A stretch of DNA of 64,000 nt from an uncultured Oscillospiraceae bacterium (GTDB lineage Bacteria > Bacillota > Clostridia > Oscillospirales > Ruminococcaceae), in the NCBI GenBank assembly GCA_900539695.1, contig UQDG01000014.1, positions 8,476 to 72,475 of the forward strand. The letters run 5' to 3'. Below the pieces are notes generated by a model, which had not been told where the DNA came from, made no database searches, and saw nothing but the letters and a program-made list of their open reading frames with translations. This document shows, in pieces, positions 48,379 through 57,857 of the stretch. Numbering within the stretch: position 1 is the first letter of the stretch; each line of letters begins with the position of its first letter. A program made the position numbers and the translations under genes.

Positions 48379-50727
48379 ATGAAAAAACTGCGTGAACTGC
48401 TGCGTGCCAACCGCTGGTTTGCCGTGGTGCTCCTGCTGGAGGCTGCTGTGCTGGCCTCGCTGGCAGCATCGCTGTTCGGCGCACCCTACAAACTGCAGCT
48501 GACCTCGGCGGATTTTAGCAACGACTACCCGCAGATCGCCGCTGTGAGCGAGGACGGGACGGCGCTGCAAATCTGGAACAACAGCGAGGATTTTGTCCCG
48601 CCGGAGGGAAAAGTAATCACCTTTTCTTCGGCAGGCAGTGCCATACATTCCGGCGCGTATGAGGTGACGGTGCAGTATTTCTCCTGTGAGACACCGGACA
48701 CACCGACCTTTAATGCACTGCACAGTGCGGGCTCGCTGTCTTTTTCCAGCAAGGGCAATCCATCGGCTGTCAGAGCTGATACCGTAACGCTGGACGACTG
48801 CCACCGCACCATTACCACTCGTCTGTGGGTGAACTACGGGGCAAAGGTGCAGGACCTGACGGCGACCCTGACTTACGGCGAAGGGCAGCTTTACCTGTAC
48901 GGCATTACCCTGACCGAGCAGCCCATCTACCGCCTGACCCGGCTGGTCATCTTCGTGCTGCTGGCGGCGGTGCTGGACCTGGCGCTGCTGCTGTTGTTTG
49001 CCTGCGGGGACACGAATGCCCCGACGCGCCGCCGCAAGTACGCGGTGCCGCTGATCCTGGCGGGCATCACGGTGGCGGCCTGCCTGCCGCTGTTCAGCAA
49101 CTATCTCTACTTCGGGCACGATATAGACTACCATTTGCAGCGCATTTCGGCCATGGCGGCGGAGCTGTCCTACGGGCAGTTCCCGGTGCGCATGACCACC
49201 GATACGCTGAACGGCTACGGCTATGCCAACTCGCTGTGCTATTGTGAACTGTTCCTGACACTGCCCGCCCTGCTGTATAATGCCTGGCTGCCGTTGCGTA
49301 CCTGCTATCAGGTGTACATCTTTGTGGTGACACTGTCCACCGCCATCATTGCCTATTGCAGCTTTGGCAAAATTACCGCCAGCCGCAAGCTGGGGCTGCT
49401 GGGTGCGGCGCTGTACACGCTGTCCTGCTACCGCCTGGTCTGCACCTACATCCGCGCCTCGGTGGGTGAGTACACGGCCATCACTTTCCTGCCATTGGTG
49501 CTGGTGGGCCTGTATAATATATATACCACCGAGAAGCCCCGCTTTGCCCAGTGGGCGCCCATGGCCTTTGGCATGGCGGCGCTGGTGCAGTGCCATCTGC
49601 TCAGCTGTGAGCTGATCGCGCTGCTTCTGGTGGTGTTCTGCCTGCTGCGCCTGCGGGATACCCTGCGCCCTGCCCGCCTGCTGGCCTGGGTCAAGGCGGC
49701 GCTACTGGCTGTGGCGCTGAGCGCCTGGTATTTCTTCCCGTTCCTGATCTCGACGCACGAGATCAATTTGATGGTCAACGGCCCGCTGATCGGCAAGATC
49801 CAGAACCAGGGCACCTATCTGGTGCAGCTGCTCAGCCCGTTTGGGCCGGGATTCGGTGGGGCGGATTCGGGCACAAACCCGGATATGACGCTGTCGTTCG
49901 GCCTGCCACTGGTGGTGGGGCTGCTGCTGGTGCTTTACTGCCTGCTGCGGCGGGAAAGCTGGCACGACAGGGATACCCTGCACCGCATGCAGGCAGCATT
50001 TGGCTTTGCGGTGCTGGCAACGGTACTGTCCATGCATGTGTTCCCGTGGGACAGCTTCCACAACTGGCTGGGCCGCACGGTGGGCAAGCTGATTGGCCTG
50101 TTCCAGTACCCGTGGCGGTTCCTTTCTCTGGCAACGGTACTGCTTTGCCTGGCGGTTGTGCTGGCGGTTCAGCTGTTGAAGGAAAAGAACCTCCGCCTGG
50201 CAAAGGGTGTGGCCCTGTCGCTGGTGGGATGCACCCTGTTGATGACCGGCGTAATGCAGACCCAGATGCTGACCGACCAGCAGGAGGTTGCCTATAATAC
50301 TTACCGCAAGATGGACCCGACACCTACCACCGGTGTGGGCGAGTACCTCATCGACGGTACCAGCGCCTACGAGACCATCTGGGCGCAGCCCAAGCCGGGC
50401 AGCGATAAGATGCAGCTTCTCTCCTACGAGAAGCGGGGCGGCAAGGCCTATCTGGAAGTGGAAAATGACGGCGAGGCCGCCGACATCTCGGTGCCTATTT
50501 TCAACTACGGCCACTACCATGCCGTGGACGAAGCTACCGGCGAGGAATACCCCCTCAGCACCGGCGAGAACGCCCGCATCACCCTGAACATCCCGGCGGG
50601 CTACACCGGTACGATCATGATCGCCTACCAGGCCCCCGCCTATTGGCGCGGCTTCGAACTTGTCTCCGCCTTGGCGCTCCTGGGCAGCATCGCCTGGGGC
50701 GTAAGCCGGAGGAAAAAGAAACAGTAA
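48379..50727 (+). CDS. Large membrane protein with PTPS-related (GT-C-like) domain
   Basis: A 782-residue protein. After a first membrane helix comes an outside domain of about 140 residues, then some ten helices, and a C-terminal beta-rich domain ending in a last helix and a basic tail RRKKKQ. The segment LYFGHDIDYHLQRISAMAAE matches the start of the 6-pyruvoyl-tetrahydropterin-synthase-related membrane family, whose members are thought to be GT-C glycosyltransferases; the GHD acidic residue would be catalytic. Residues about 30-150 are encoded by DNA with noticeably lower GC than the rest, which may reflect exchange of the surface-exposed part. GAGGAGG precedes the ATG. Confidence 0.75.
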   Translation: MKKLRELLRANRWFAVVLLLEAAVLASLAASLFGAPYKLQLTSADFSNDYPQIAAVSEDGTALQIWNNSEDFVPPEGKVITFSSAGSAIHSGAYEVTVQYFSCETPDTPTFNALHSAGSLSFSSKGNPSAVRADTVTLDDCHRTITTRLWVNYGAKVQDLTATLTYGEGQLYLYGITLTEQPIYRLTRLVIFVLLAAVLDLALLLLFACGDTNAPTRRRKYAVPLILAGITVAACLPLFSNYLYFGHDIDYHLQRISAMAAELSYGQFPVRMTTDTLNGYGYANSLCYCELFLTLPALLYNAWLPLRTCYQVYIFVVTLSTAIIAYCSFGKITASRKLGLLGAALYTLSCYRLVCTYIRASVGEYTAITFLPLVLVGLYNIYTTEKPRFAQWAPMAFGMAALVQCHLLSCELIALLLVVFCLLRLRDTLRPARLLAWVKAALLAVALSAWYFFPFLISTHEINLMVNGPLIGKIQNQGTYLVQLLSPFGPGFGGADSGTNPDMTLSFGLPLVVGLLLVLYCLLRRESWHDRDTLHRMQAAFGFAVLATVLSMHVFPWDSFHNWLGRTVGKLIGLFQYPWRFLSLATVLLCLAVVLAVQLLKEKNLRLAKGVALSLVGCTLLMTGVMQTQMLTDQQEVAYNTYRKMDPTPTTGVGEYLIDGTSAYETIWAQPKPGSDKMQLLSYEKRGGKAYLEVENDGEAADISVPIFNYGHYHAVDEATGEEYPLSTGENARITLNIPAGYTGTIMIAYQAPAYWRGFELVSALALLGSIAWGVSRRKKKQ

Positions 50728-50733
50728 ATACAA

Positions 50734-50779
50734 GGTACCCCCGCGCATGGAAGGATACACCATGTGCGGGGGTGCCTTT
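50734..50779 (+). terminator. Terminator of the membrane-protein operon
   Basis: GGTACCCCCGCGCATG and CATGTGCGGGGGTGCC pair with a single mismatch around an 11-base loop, followed by TTTA. Confidence 0.8.
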
Positions 50780-50880
50780 ATGGATGCGCTGAAAGAAGCA
50801 CGGCCGGAAGTGTATAATGATTTGGTACATAGCTTGCAGAGAAAATAGGCAAGTGTGTACTAAAATGTGTACTTGAAAAA

Positions 50881-50920
50881 GAAAATACCGTAGATTCTAA
50901 CGAATCTACGGTATTTTCTT
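50881..50920. terminator. Bidirectional terminator next to tRNA-Val
   Basis: GAAAATACCGTAGATTC and GAATCTACGGTATTTTC are perfect complements around a 4-base loop. T-runs follow on both strands (TTT and TTTTTC). It ends the minus-strand tRNA transcript. The 100 bp before it hold no clear gene; a 22-codon frame at 50780 is discussed under rejected items. Confidence 0.85.
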
Positions 50921-50996
50921 TGGTGGACGGTACAGGACTCGAACCTGTGACCTCCTGCACGTCAAGCAGATGCTCTACCAGCTGAGCTAACCGTCC
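50921..50996 (-). tRNA. tRNA-Val (anticodon GAC)
   Basis: On the minus strand the 76-base sequence folds as a cloverleaf. The 7-bp acceptor stem is GGACGGT with ACCGTCC, the D arm AGCTCAGCTGGTAGAGC, the anticodon stem CTGC/GCAG with loop TTGACGT (anticodon GAC), and the T arm has GGTTCGAGTCC. The 3' CCA is encoded. Confidence 0.97.
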
Positions 50997-51037
50997 ATAT
51001 TTTGTTGTCGGCGCCGTGTCTCCCGGCGACGTATGCT

Positions 51038-51066
51038 ATAATACCAGACACAAAGAGAAAAGTCAA
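51038..51066 (-). promoter_or_regulatory. Promoter of tRNA-Val
   Basis: Minus strand: TTGACT, 17-bp spacer, TATTAT, about 40 bp before the mature tRNA. Confidence 0.65.
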
Positions 51067-51148
51067 GCACTTTTTTCAAGAAATTTGAAATTTTTCTGAA
51101 AAAAGTCGAAAACGTCCCCTCAAGCGGCCAAAAACCGCCCCGCCGCTG

Positions 51149-51177
51149 TGGACGCACACACCTTTTTGTGGTATACT
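51149..51177 (+). promoter_or_regulatory. Promoter of ruvC
   Basis: TGGACG, 17-bp spacer, TATACT, about 30 bp before the TTG start. Confidence 0.55.
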
Positions 51178-51207
51178 ATACCAGTTAAAGTGGGGAGGTG
51201 TAGAGAC

Positions 51208-51705
51208 TTGCGGGTCCTTGGTATCGATCCCGGCTACGCAATTGTAGGCTGGGGCGTTGTGGAATATGTGGGCAACCGGTTCGCGCCGGTGGGCTACGGG
51301 GCGGTCGTTACCGAGAAAGACACCCCCTTTGAGCAGCGCCTGGTCGAGATCTACGAGGGCGTGCTGGACATCTGCAAACGCTACAAGCCCGAAGCCCTCT
51401 CCATCGAGAAGCTTTACTACCAGCACAACCAGACCACCGTCATCGGCGTGGCCGAGGCACGCGGGGTCATCCTGCTGGCGGCGGCCCAGTGCGGTGTGCC
51501 AATCTATGAATACACGCCCATGCAGGTCAAGCAGGCCATCACCGGCTACGGCAAGGCCGTAAAAAAGCAGATCCAGGAGATGACCCGCATGATGCTGCAC
51601 CTGGAGACCATACCCAAGCCCGACGACACCGCCGACGCCCTGGGTATGGCTATCGCCCATTGCCATTGCAGCCGCAGCCGCCTGATGGGTACGCCGGTAC
51701 GATAA
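51208..51705 (+). CDS. ruvC: Holliday junction resolvase RuvC
   Basis: A 165-residue endonuclease. The acidic residues are Asp7 in GIDPGYAIVGWG, Glu67 in LSIEKLYYQHN, and the Asp pair in KPDDTADALGMA near the end. It cuts Holliday junctions brought by RuvAB during recombination repair. The start is TTG at 51208: GGGGAGGTG lies 7 bp upstream and the protein then begins MRVLGIDPG like its relatives. An open frame reaching 51148 has no ribosome site. The gene is separated from ruvA by a palindromic repeat and a 172-bp mobile element. Confidence 0.95.
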   Translation: MRVLGIDPGYAIVGWGVVEYVGNRFAPVGYGAVVTEKDTPFEQRLVEIYEGVLDICKRYKPEALSIEKLYYQHNQTTVIGVAEARGVILLAAAQCGVPIYEYTPMQVKQAITGYGKAVKKQIQEMTRMMLHLETIPKPDDTADALGMAIAHCHCSRSRLMGTPVR

Positions 51706-51745
51706 CCTACTTTTTTTGAAAAGAAAGTAGGCAAAGAAACTTTTA
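51706..51745. repeat. AAAGAAAGTA palindrome family, copy 3 (inverted)
   Basis: CCTACTTTTTTT and GAAAAGAAAGTAGG, followed by CAAAGAAACTTTT. This is the reverse orientation of copies at 13484 and 27389. It directly follows the ruvC stop codon. Confidence 0.65.
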
Positions 51746-51811
51746 ATATAGCAAACCGTAAAGTGGGTGGCAGGGCATAGTCCCTGCAAAAAACACCGAC
51801 CATTTAGCTAA

Positions 51812-51983
51812 GGCAACACCGCACAATTCCCGCCTGACGGCTTAAGCACCGCTCCGGCGGCCGCGGCACGGCATCTGCGTTGCCAAAATGCTCGATAATA
51901 CACAAAGTATTATCTGCGCTTTTGGCTTAGCAGCTGCCGTACCTCGCTCGCCGTATCGGCACTTAGAATTATGCGGTATTGCC
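51812..51983 (-). mobile_element. 172-bp MITE-like element, copy C
   Basis: Two base differences from copy B in the same orientation. The flanking target duplication is CTAA (51808-51811 and 51984-51987). It is inserted between ruvC and ruvA, 36 bp before the ruvA start, and so may alter their co-transcription. Confidence 0.9.
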
Positions 51984-52019
51984 CTAAAGTTATTATTACT
52001 ATAAAAAAGGAAGCCAACC

Positions 52020-52622
52020 ATGATCTATTGTCTGACTGGCAAAATTTTGAAAAAATCCCTGGATTCTGTCGTCATCAGCTGCGCGGGTGTGGGGTACTAT
52101 GTGCAGGTCCCGGCTACCACCGGCGAGGCTCTGCCTGCCCCGGGGCAGGAGGGCACGGTCTATACCATCATGAACGTGACCGAGAACGATGTTTCCCTCT
52201 ATGGCTTTGCCAACGAGGAACAGCGCGACTGCTTCAAGATGCTGACGGCTGTTACCGGCGTCGGCCCCAAAGCGGGCCTGTCCATCTTGTCCATTATGTC
52301 CCCGGAAAAGGTCGCGCTGGCGGCCTCCAGCGGCGACTACAAGGCGTTTACCAAAGCCAGCGGCGTTGGCCCAAAGCTGGCCCAGCGCATTGCCCTGGAA
52401 CTGAAAGACAAAGTGGGCAAGGGCCTGGCCAATGGCAACGGCTTCTCCGGCGATATGGGTACGCCCGCGCCCAGCTCGGCCCCGGCGCAGGCTGTGGCGG
52501 CGCTGGTCAGCCTGGGCTACACCCCCAGCGATGCCGCCGCCGCGGTGGCCCGCGTGGACGAGACACTGCCCGTACAGGATATTATCAAGGTGGCGCTGCG
52601 CAGCCTGTCCCGCGCACGCTGA
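52020..52622 (+). CDS. ruvA: Holliday junction branch migration protein RuvA
   Basis: A 200-residue protein. The N-terminal OB domain starts MIYCLTGKILKKSLDSVV; two helix-hairpin-helix motifs follow (LTAVTGVGPKAGLSIL and TKASGVGPKLAQRIALE); the C-terminal domain that contacts RuvB has LVSLGYTPSDAAAAV. It forms a tetramer on four-way junctions. AAAAGGAAG precedes the ATG. The mobile element just upstream probably separates it from the ruvC promoter, unless transcription reads through. ruvB follows after 12 bp. Confidence 0.96.
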   Translation: MIYCLTGKILKKSLDSVVISCAGVGYYVQVPATTGEALPAPGQEGTVYTIMNVTENDVSLYGFANEEQRDCFKMLTAVTGVGPKAGLSILSIMSPEKVALAASSGDYKAFTKASGVGPKLAQRIALELKDKVGKGLANGNGFSGDMGTPAPSSAPAQAVAALVSLGYTPSDAAAAVARVDETLPVQDIIKVALRSLSRAR

Positions 52623-52634
52623 AAGGGGTAAACA

Positions 52635-53687
<1,053 letters not shown>

Positions 53688-53790
53688 CGTGCTTCGGGCG
53701 AAAAATCACTGACCCCATGCCGACAAGCGGCATAGAATGATAAATCAACCGAATCAACCGAATCAACCAATAGGAAAGGATCTGACGAGA

Positions 53791-55158
53791 ATGGGTAAAT
53801 TGTTTGGTACTGATGGTGTCCGTGGTGTGGCGGGCAAGGACCTCACCTGCGAACTGGCGCTTCAGATCGGCCGCGGTACCGCTGCCGTGCTTACCAGCCT
53901 GGACGGCCACCGCCCCAAAATCCTGATCGGCAAAGATACCCGTGTGTCCGGCGATATGCTGGAATCCACCCTGGCCGCCGGCCTGTGCAGTGTCGGCGCT
54001 GACGTAGAGCTGCTGGGCGTTATCCCCACCCCCGGCGTGGCCTACCTGGTCCGCAAATACCATGCCGACGCCGGCATCATGATCTCCGCCTCCCACAACC
54101 CGATGGAGTTCAACGGCATCAAGATCTTCAAGGGCGACGGCTACAAACTGCCCGATGAGGTCGAGAACCAGATCGAAGCCCATGTCTTCAACAACTGCAC
54201 GGACATTCGTCTGGCCGAGGGCGCGGACATCGGCCGCATCAAGATGTGCCGCACCGGCGTAAAGGATTACGTCGACTTCCTGCAGGAGCATATCGACGCC
54301 GACCTCACCGGCCTGAAAGTGCTGTTCGACTGCGCCAACGGCGCCTCCGCCAGGGTCGCACAGGAATTGTTCCCGCGCCTTGGCTGCGAGTGCGGCTTCA
54401 TTGGCACCCAGCAGGACGGCGTTTCCGTCAACGACGGCTGCGGCTCCACCCATCTGGAAACGCTGGAAGCGGCCGTCAAGCAGGGCAGCTACGATTGCGG
54501 CATCGCCTTTGACGGTGACGCGGACCGCTGCCTGGCCTGCGACGAAAACGGCGCCGAGATCGACGGCGACAAGATCATCGCACTGGTCGGCACCGATATG
54601 AAGGAGCGCGGCCGCCTGGATGGAAACACCGTCGTCGTCACCGTCATGTCCAACCTGGGCTTCATGAAATACATGCAGTCTTTAGGCATTGAGACCGCCC
54701 GCACTGCCGTGGGCGACCGCTACGTGCTGGAAGAGATGCGCGCTCGCGGCTATGCCATCGGCGGCGAGCAGAGCGGTCACGTGATCTTCCTGCATCACTC
54801 CACCACCGGCGACGGCGAACTGACCGCCGGCAAGCTGCTGAAGGTGCTGGCCCGCAAGAAGGCCGAAAACGGCGCCAAGATGAGCGACCTGAACGCCGTG
54901 TACACCAAGTTCCCCCAGGTGCTCATCAACCTGACTGCCGACAAGGCCCAGAAAGAAGCCTACAAAGAGGATGAGTATATCGCCGGCTTCATCGAGAGCC
55001 AGCAGCAGAACCTGATGGGCATGGGCCGCGTCCTCGTCCGCGTTTCCGGCACCGAGCCGAAGATCCGCGTTATGGTCGAGGGCGAGGACCAGGAGGCCAT
55101 CAAGTCCAGCGCCGACCGCATCGCCGACATGATCAAACAGCGTATTTTGAATAAATAA
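53791..55158 (+). CDS. glmM: Phosphoglucosamine mutase
   Basis: A 455-residue alpha-D-phosphohexomutase. The start is GKLFGTDGVRGVAGKDL; the phosphoserine is Ser101 in MISASHNPMEFNGIKIF; the metal loop is FDGDADRCLA; the sugar loop GGEQSGHVIFL and the phosphate-binding loop RVSGTEPKIRVM are intact. It interconverts glucosamine-6-P and glucosamine-1-P for peptidoglycan precursors. The ATG at 53791 has AGGAAAGGA upstream. The 40 bp before it contain a short tandem repeat (AATCAACCG three times) that keeps an upstream frame open but is not coding. Confidence 0.97.
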   Translation: MGKLFGTDGVRGVAGKDLTCELALQIGRGTAAVLTSLDGHRPKILIGKDTRVSGDMLESTLAAGLCSVGADVELLGVIPTPGVAYLVRKYHADAGIMISASHNPMEFNGIKIFKGDGYKLPDEVENQIEAHVFNNCTDIRLAEGADIGRIKMCRTGVKDYVDFLQEHIDADLTGLKVLFDCANGASARVAQELFPRLGCECGFIGTQQDGVSVNDGCGSTHLETLEAAVKQGSYDCGIAFDGDADRCLACDENGAEIDGDKIIALVGTDMKERGRLDGNTVVVTVMSNLGFMKYMQSLGIETARTAVGDRYVLEEMRARGYAIGGEQSGHVIFLHHSTTGDGELTAGKLLKVLARKKAENGAKMSDLNAVYTKFPQVLINLTADKAQKEAYKEDEYIAGFIESQQQNLMGMGRVLVRVSGTEPKIRVMVEGEDQEAIKSSADRIADMIKQRILNK

Positions 55159-55194
55159 GACGTTGTACCGTATAGAATAAAAGGAGAATTGCCT

Positions 55195-56058
55195 ATGCGC
55201 CCTGCCGACAGCTGGCGGGATTATGAACTGTTGGACGCCACCAACCACAACCGCCTGGAGCGGTGGGGGCAGACTTTGCTGATCCGCCCCGACCCGCAGG
55301 TCATCTGGAAAAACGACGAGACCAGCCCCCTGTGGGCCAGGGCCGATGCCGTGTACTACCGCTCGGCCAAGGGCGGCGGGCAGTGGAACTACCACAAGCG
55401 GCTGCCCCAGAAATGGCAGATCCACTGGGGCGAGCTGACCCTCATCGTCAGCCCCACCGGCTTTAAGCACACCGGCGTTTTCCCGGAGCAGGCCGTCAAC
55501 TGGGCCTGGTACCAGGAAAAAATTAAGGCTGCCGGCCGTCCCATCCGGGTCCTGAACCTCTTTGGCTACACCGGCGGCGCCACGCTGGCCTGCCTGGCCG
55601 CAGGGGCCAGCGTCACCCATGTGGACGCCAGCAAAGGCATGGTGGCCTGGGCGCGGGAAAATGCCGCCGCCAGTGATCTGGCCGACCGCCCCTGCCGCTG
55701 GATCGTGGACGACTGTGTCAAGTTCGTGCAGCGGGAGATCCGCCGCGGCAGCAAGTACGACGCCGTCATCATGGACCCGCCCAGCTATGGCCGCGGCCCC
55801 GGCGGTGAGATCTGGAAGCTGGAGGACAACGTCTACGACCTCATCACCCTGACCGAGCAGGTCCTCAGCGACGATCCGCTGTTCTTTGCCATCAACTCCT
55901 ACACCGAGGGTCTCAGCCCTGCGGTGATGGAATACATCGTTAAAACGACGCTTTGCCCCACTGCGGGCGGGCACACTCACTGCGATGAGATCGGCCTGCC
56001 GGTCTCGGCTACCGGCGGTGTGGTGCCCTGCGGCGCCACCGCTATTTGGGAGAAGTAA
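55195..56058 (+). CDS. Class I SAM-dependent methyltransferase, RlmI/RlmK-like
   Basis: A 287-residue protein with the SAM-binding motif I VLNLFGYTGGATLACLAAG, acidic loop HVDASKGMVAWA and motif IV MDPPSYGRGPGG, as in rRNA cytosine-5 or guanine-N7 methyltransferases of the RlmI/RlmL group. No PUA domain precedes it; the first 60 residues are family-specific (WRDYELLDATNHNRLERWG). The ATG at 55195 has AAAAGGAG upstream. It lies between glmM and the ecf genes with close spacing. Likely methylates an RNA; the exact base is unknown. Confidence 0.87.
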   Translation: MRPADSWRDYELLDATNHNRLERWGQTLLIRPDPQVIWKNDETSPLWARADAVYYRSAKGGGQWNYHKRLPQKWQIHWGELTLIVSPTGFKHTGVFPEQAVNWAWYQEKIKAAGRPIRVLNLFGYTGGATLACLAAGASVTHVDASKGMVAWARENAAASDLADRPCRWIVDDCVKFVQREIRRGSKYDAVIMDPPSYGRGPGGEIWKLEDNVYDLITLTEQVLSDDPLFFAINSYTEGLSPAVMEYIVKTTLCPTAGGHTHCDEIGLPVSATGGVVPCGATAIWEK

Positions 56059-56061
56059 ACT

Positions 56062-56904
56062 ATGCCAAAGGAAGAACCGATGATCCGCGTACAGGACGTC
56101 AAGTTCCGCTATGACCCCGAACAACCCACCTACGCTGTGGACGGCGTGAGCCTGGAGGTCCGGCGCGGTGAGTTTGTAGCCGTGCTGGGTGCCAACGGCT
56201 GCGGAAAAAGCACACTGGCCAAGCATTTCAACGCCATCCTGCTGCCGGAGACCGGCACTGTGCTGGTGGAAAACATGGATACCCGGGGCGAGGATCACCT
56301 CTATGACATCCGCCAGAAGGTGGGTATGGTGTTCCAGAACCCGGACAACCAGATCGTGGCGACCATTGTGGAAGAAGATGTGGCCTTTGCGCCGGAAAAC
56401 CTGGGCGTCCCGGCCGAGGAGATCCGCACCCGCATTGATGAAGCCATGAAACTGGCAGGCATCTATGAAAAGCGCGAAGCCGCGCCCTATAAGCTTTCCG
56501 GCGGCCAGAAGCAGCGTGTGGCCATTGCCGGCGTGATCGCCATGCGGCCGGACTGCCTGGTGCTGGATGAAGCCACCGCCATGCTGGACCCCCACGGCCG
56601 CAGCCAGGTCATGCGCACGATTCACCAGCTGCGGGAGGCGGGCATCTCCATCATTTCTATCACCCATTATATGGAGGAAGCCGCCCAGGCCGACCGCGTG
56701 CTGGTCATGAGCCGGGGCCGCATCGTGATGGAAGGCACGCCGGAAGAGGTGTTCAGCCAGACCCAACGGCTGCACAGCTACCACCTGGATGTACCCCAGG
56801 CAGCGGAACTGCGGGACGAGTTGGTAAAAATCGGTATTCCAATGCCGGAAAATGTCATCACCCCCGACCGCTGCGCCGAGGAACTGTATAAACTGCTGCA
56901 GTAA
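56062..56904 (+). CDS. ecfA1: ECF transporter ATPase EcfA1
   Basis: A 280-residue ATPase. Walker A GANGCGKSTLAK, Q-loop FQNPDNQIVA, signature LSGGQKQRVAIAG, Walker B LVLDEATAMLDP and the switch ITHYMEE are present. The pattern FQNPDNQ is typical of EcfA. A second ATG six codons in (56080) also has a good ribosome site (AAAGGAA) and may be the true start. With EcfA2 and EcfT, encoded next, it forms the shared energising module that powers several substrate-binding S components for vitamins or metals; none of those is in the window. Confidence 0.95.
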   Translation: MPKEEPMIRVQDVKFRYDPEQPTYAVDGVSLEVRRGEFVAVLGANGCGKSTLAKHFNAILLPETGTVLVENMDTRGEDHLYDIRQKVGMVFQNPDNQIVATIVEEDVAFAPENLGVPAEEIRTRIDEAMKLAGIYEKREAAPYKLSGGQKQRVAIAGVIAMRPDCLVLDEATAMLDPHGRSQVMRTIHQLREAGISIISITHYMEEAAQADRVLVMSRGRIVMEGTPEEVFSQTQRLHSYHLDVPQAAELRDELVKIGIPMPENVITPDRCAEELYKLLQ

Positions 56905-56981
56905 GCTGCGCAAGGAAAAATCCCATCATAGGCAGAAACGGCACCCATCGCGGGCGGTATTCTGCGGGAAAGGAATAAACA

Positions 56982-57857
56982 GTGTCAGAGATCATTCGTG
57001 TAGAACATCTGAAATACGTCTACAATCCCGGCATGCCGGACGAAACCACCGCGCTGGATGACGTATCGTTCAGCGTGGAGGAGGGCGACTTTGTCGGCAT
57101 CATCGGCTCCACCGGCAGCGGTAAATCCACCCTCATCAGCCATTTCAATGGCCTGAACCGCCCCACCTCCGGCCGCATCCTCATCGACGGCAAGGATATG
57201 TGGGAGCAGGGGGCTGACCTGCGGGCGTTCCGTTTCCAGGTGGGCCTGGTCATGCAGTACCCGGAATACCAGCTGTTTGAGGAGACCTGCGCCAAGGACA
57301 TCGCCTACGGCCCGCGCAACATGGGGCTGGACGAAGCCGAGATCGACCGCCGCGTGAAGGAGGCCGCTGCTTTCGTCGGCCTGTCGGACGAGCTGCTGCA
57401 GAAAAGCCCGTTTGAACTTTCCGGCGGGCAGAAGCGCCGCGTGGCGATTGCGGGCGTTATGGCCATGCACCCCCGCGTGCTGGTGCTGGATGAACCCGCC
57501 GCCGGTCTGGACCCCGAGGGCCGCGACACGATTTTAAGCCAGATCCGCGACTACCACGAAAAGACCGGCATCACGGTACTGCTGGTCAGCCACTCGATGG
57601 AGGATATCGCCAAGTACGCCAACCGCGTGCTGGTGATGAGCCACGCCAAGCTGGCTATGTACGACACGGTGGAAAAAGTGTTCGGCCACGCGCAGGAGCT
57701 GCTGGAGCTGGGGCTTTCGGTGCCGCAGGTCACGCAGATCTTCCTCAAGCTGCGCCAGATGGGGCTGGACATCCCCACCGATGTTTACACGATGCCCTAC
57801 GCTGTCAAGACCATCCAGAAGGCGCTGGCGGCCAGGCAGGCAAAGGGGGTGCAGTAA
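56982..57857 (+). CDS. ecfA2: ECF transporter ATPase EcfA2
   Basis: A 291-residue ATPase with Walker A GSTGSGKSTLIS, Q-loop MQYPEYQLFEET, signature LSGGQKRRVAIAG and Walker B LVLDEPAAGLDP. MQYPEYQLFE is the mark of EcfA2. The start is GTG at 56982, behind AAAGGAATAAACA, giving MSEIIRVEHLKYVYN. It pairs with EcfA1 as a heterodimer on EcfT. The 77-bp gap to ecfA1 has no gene; the stop codon and the ecfT start touch. Confidence 0.96.
   Translation: MSEIIRVEHLKYVYNPGMPDETTALDDVSFSVEEGDFVGIIGSTGSGKSTLISHFNGLNRPTSGRILIDGKDMWEQGADLRAFRFQVGLVMQYPEYQLFEETCAKDIAYGPRNMGLDEAEIDRRVKEAAAFVGLSDELLQKSPFELSGGQKRRVAIAGVMAMHPRVLVLDEPAAGLDPEGRDTILSQIRDYHEKTGITVLLVSHSMEDIAKYANRVLVMSHAKLAMYDTVEKVFGHAQELLELGLSVPQVTQIFLKLRQMGLDIPTDVYTMPYAVKTIQKALAARQAKGVQ

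Noticed and set aside
50780..50848. A 22-codon frame (start MDALKEARPEVYND) after the membrane-protein operon
   Set aside because: It begins inside a terminator stem and is too short to judge. The GTGTAC repeats behind it and the nearby tRNA hinted at an integration scar, but no duplicated tRNA end or integrase is present.
53737..53790. An 18-residue N-terminal extension of GlmM encoded by a tandem repeat
   Set aside because: The repeat (AATCAACCG units) precedes a strong ribosome site, and GlmM homologues start at the later Met.
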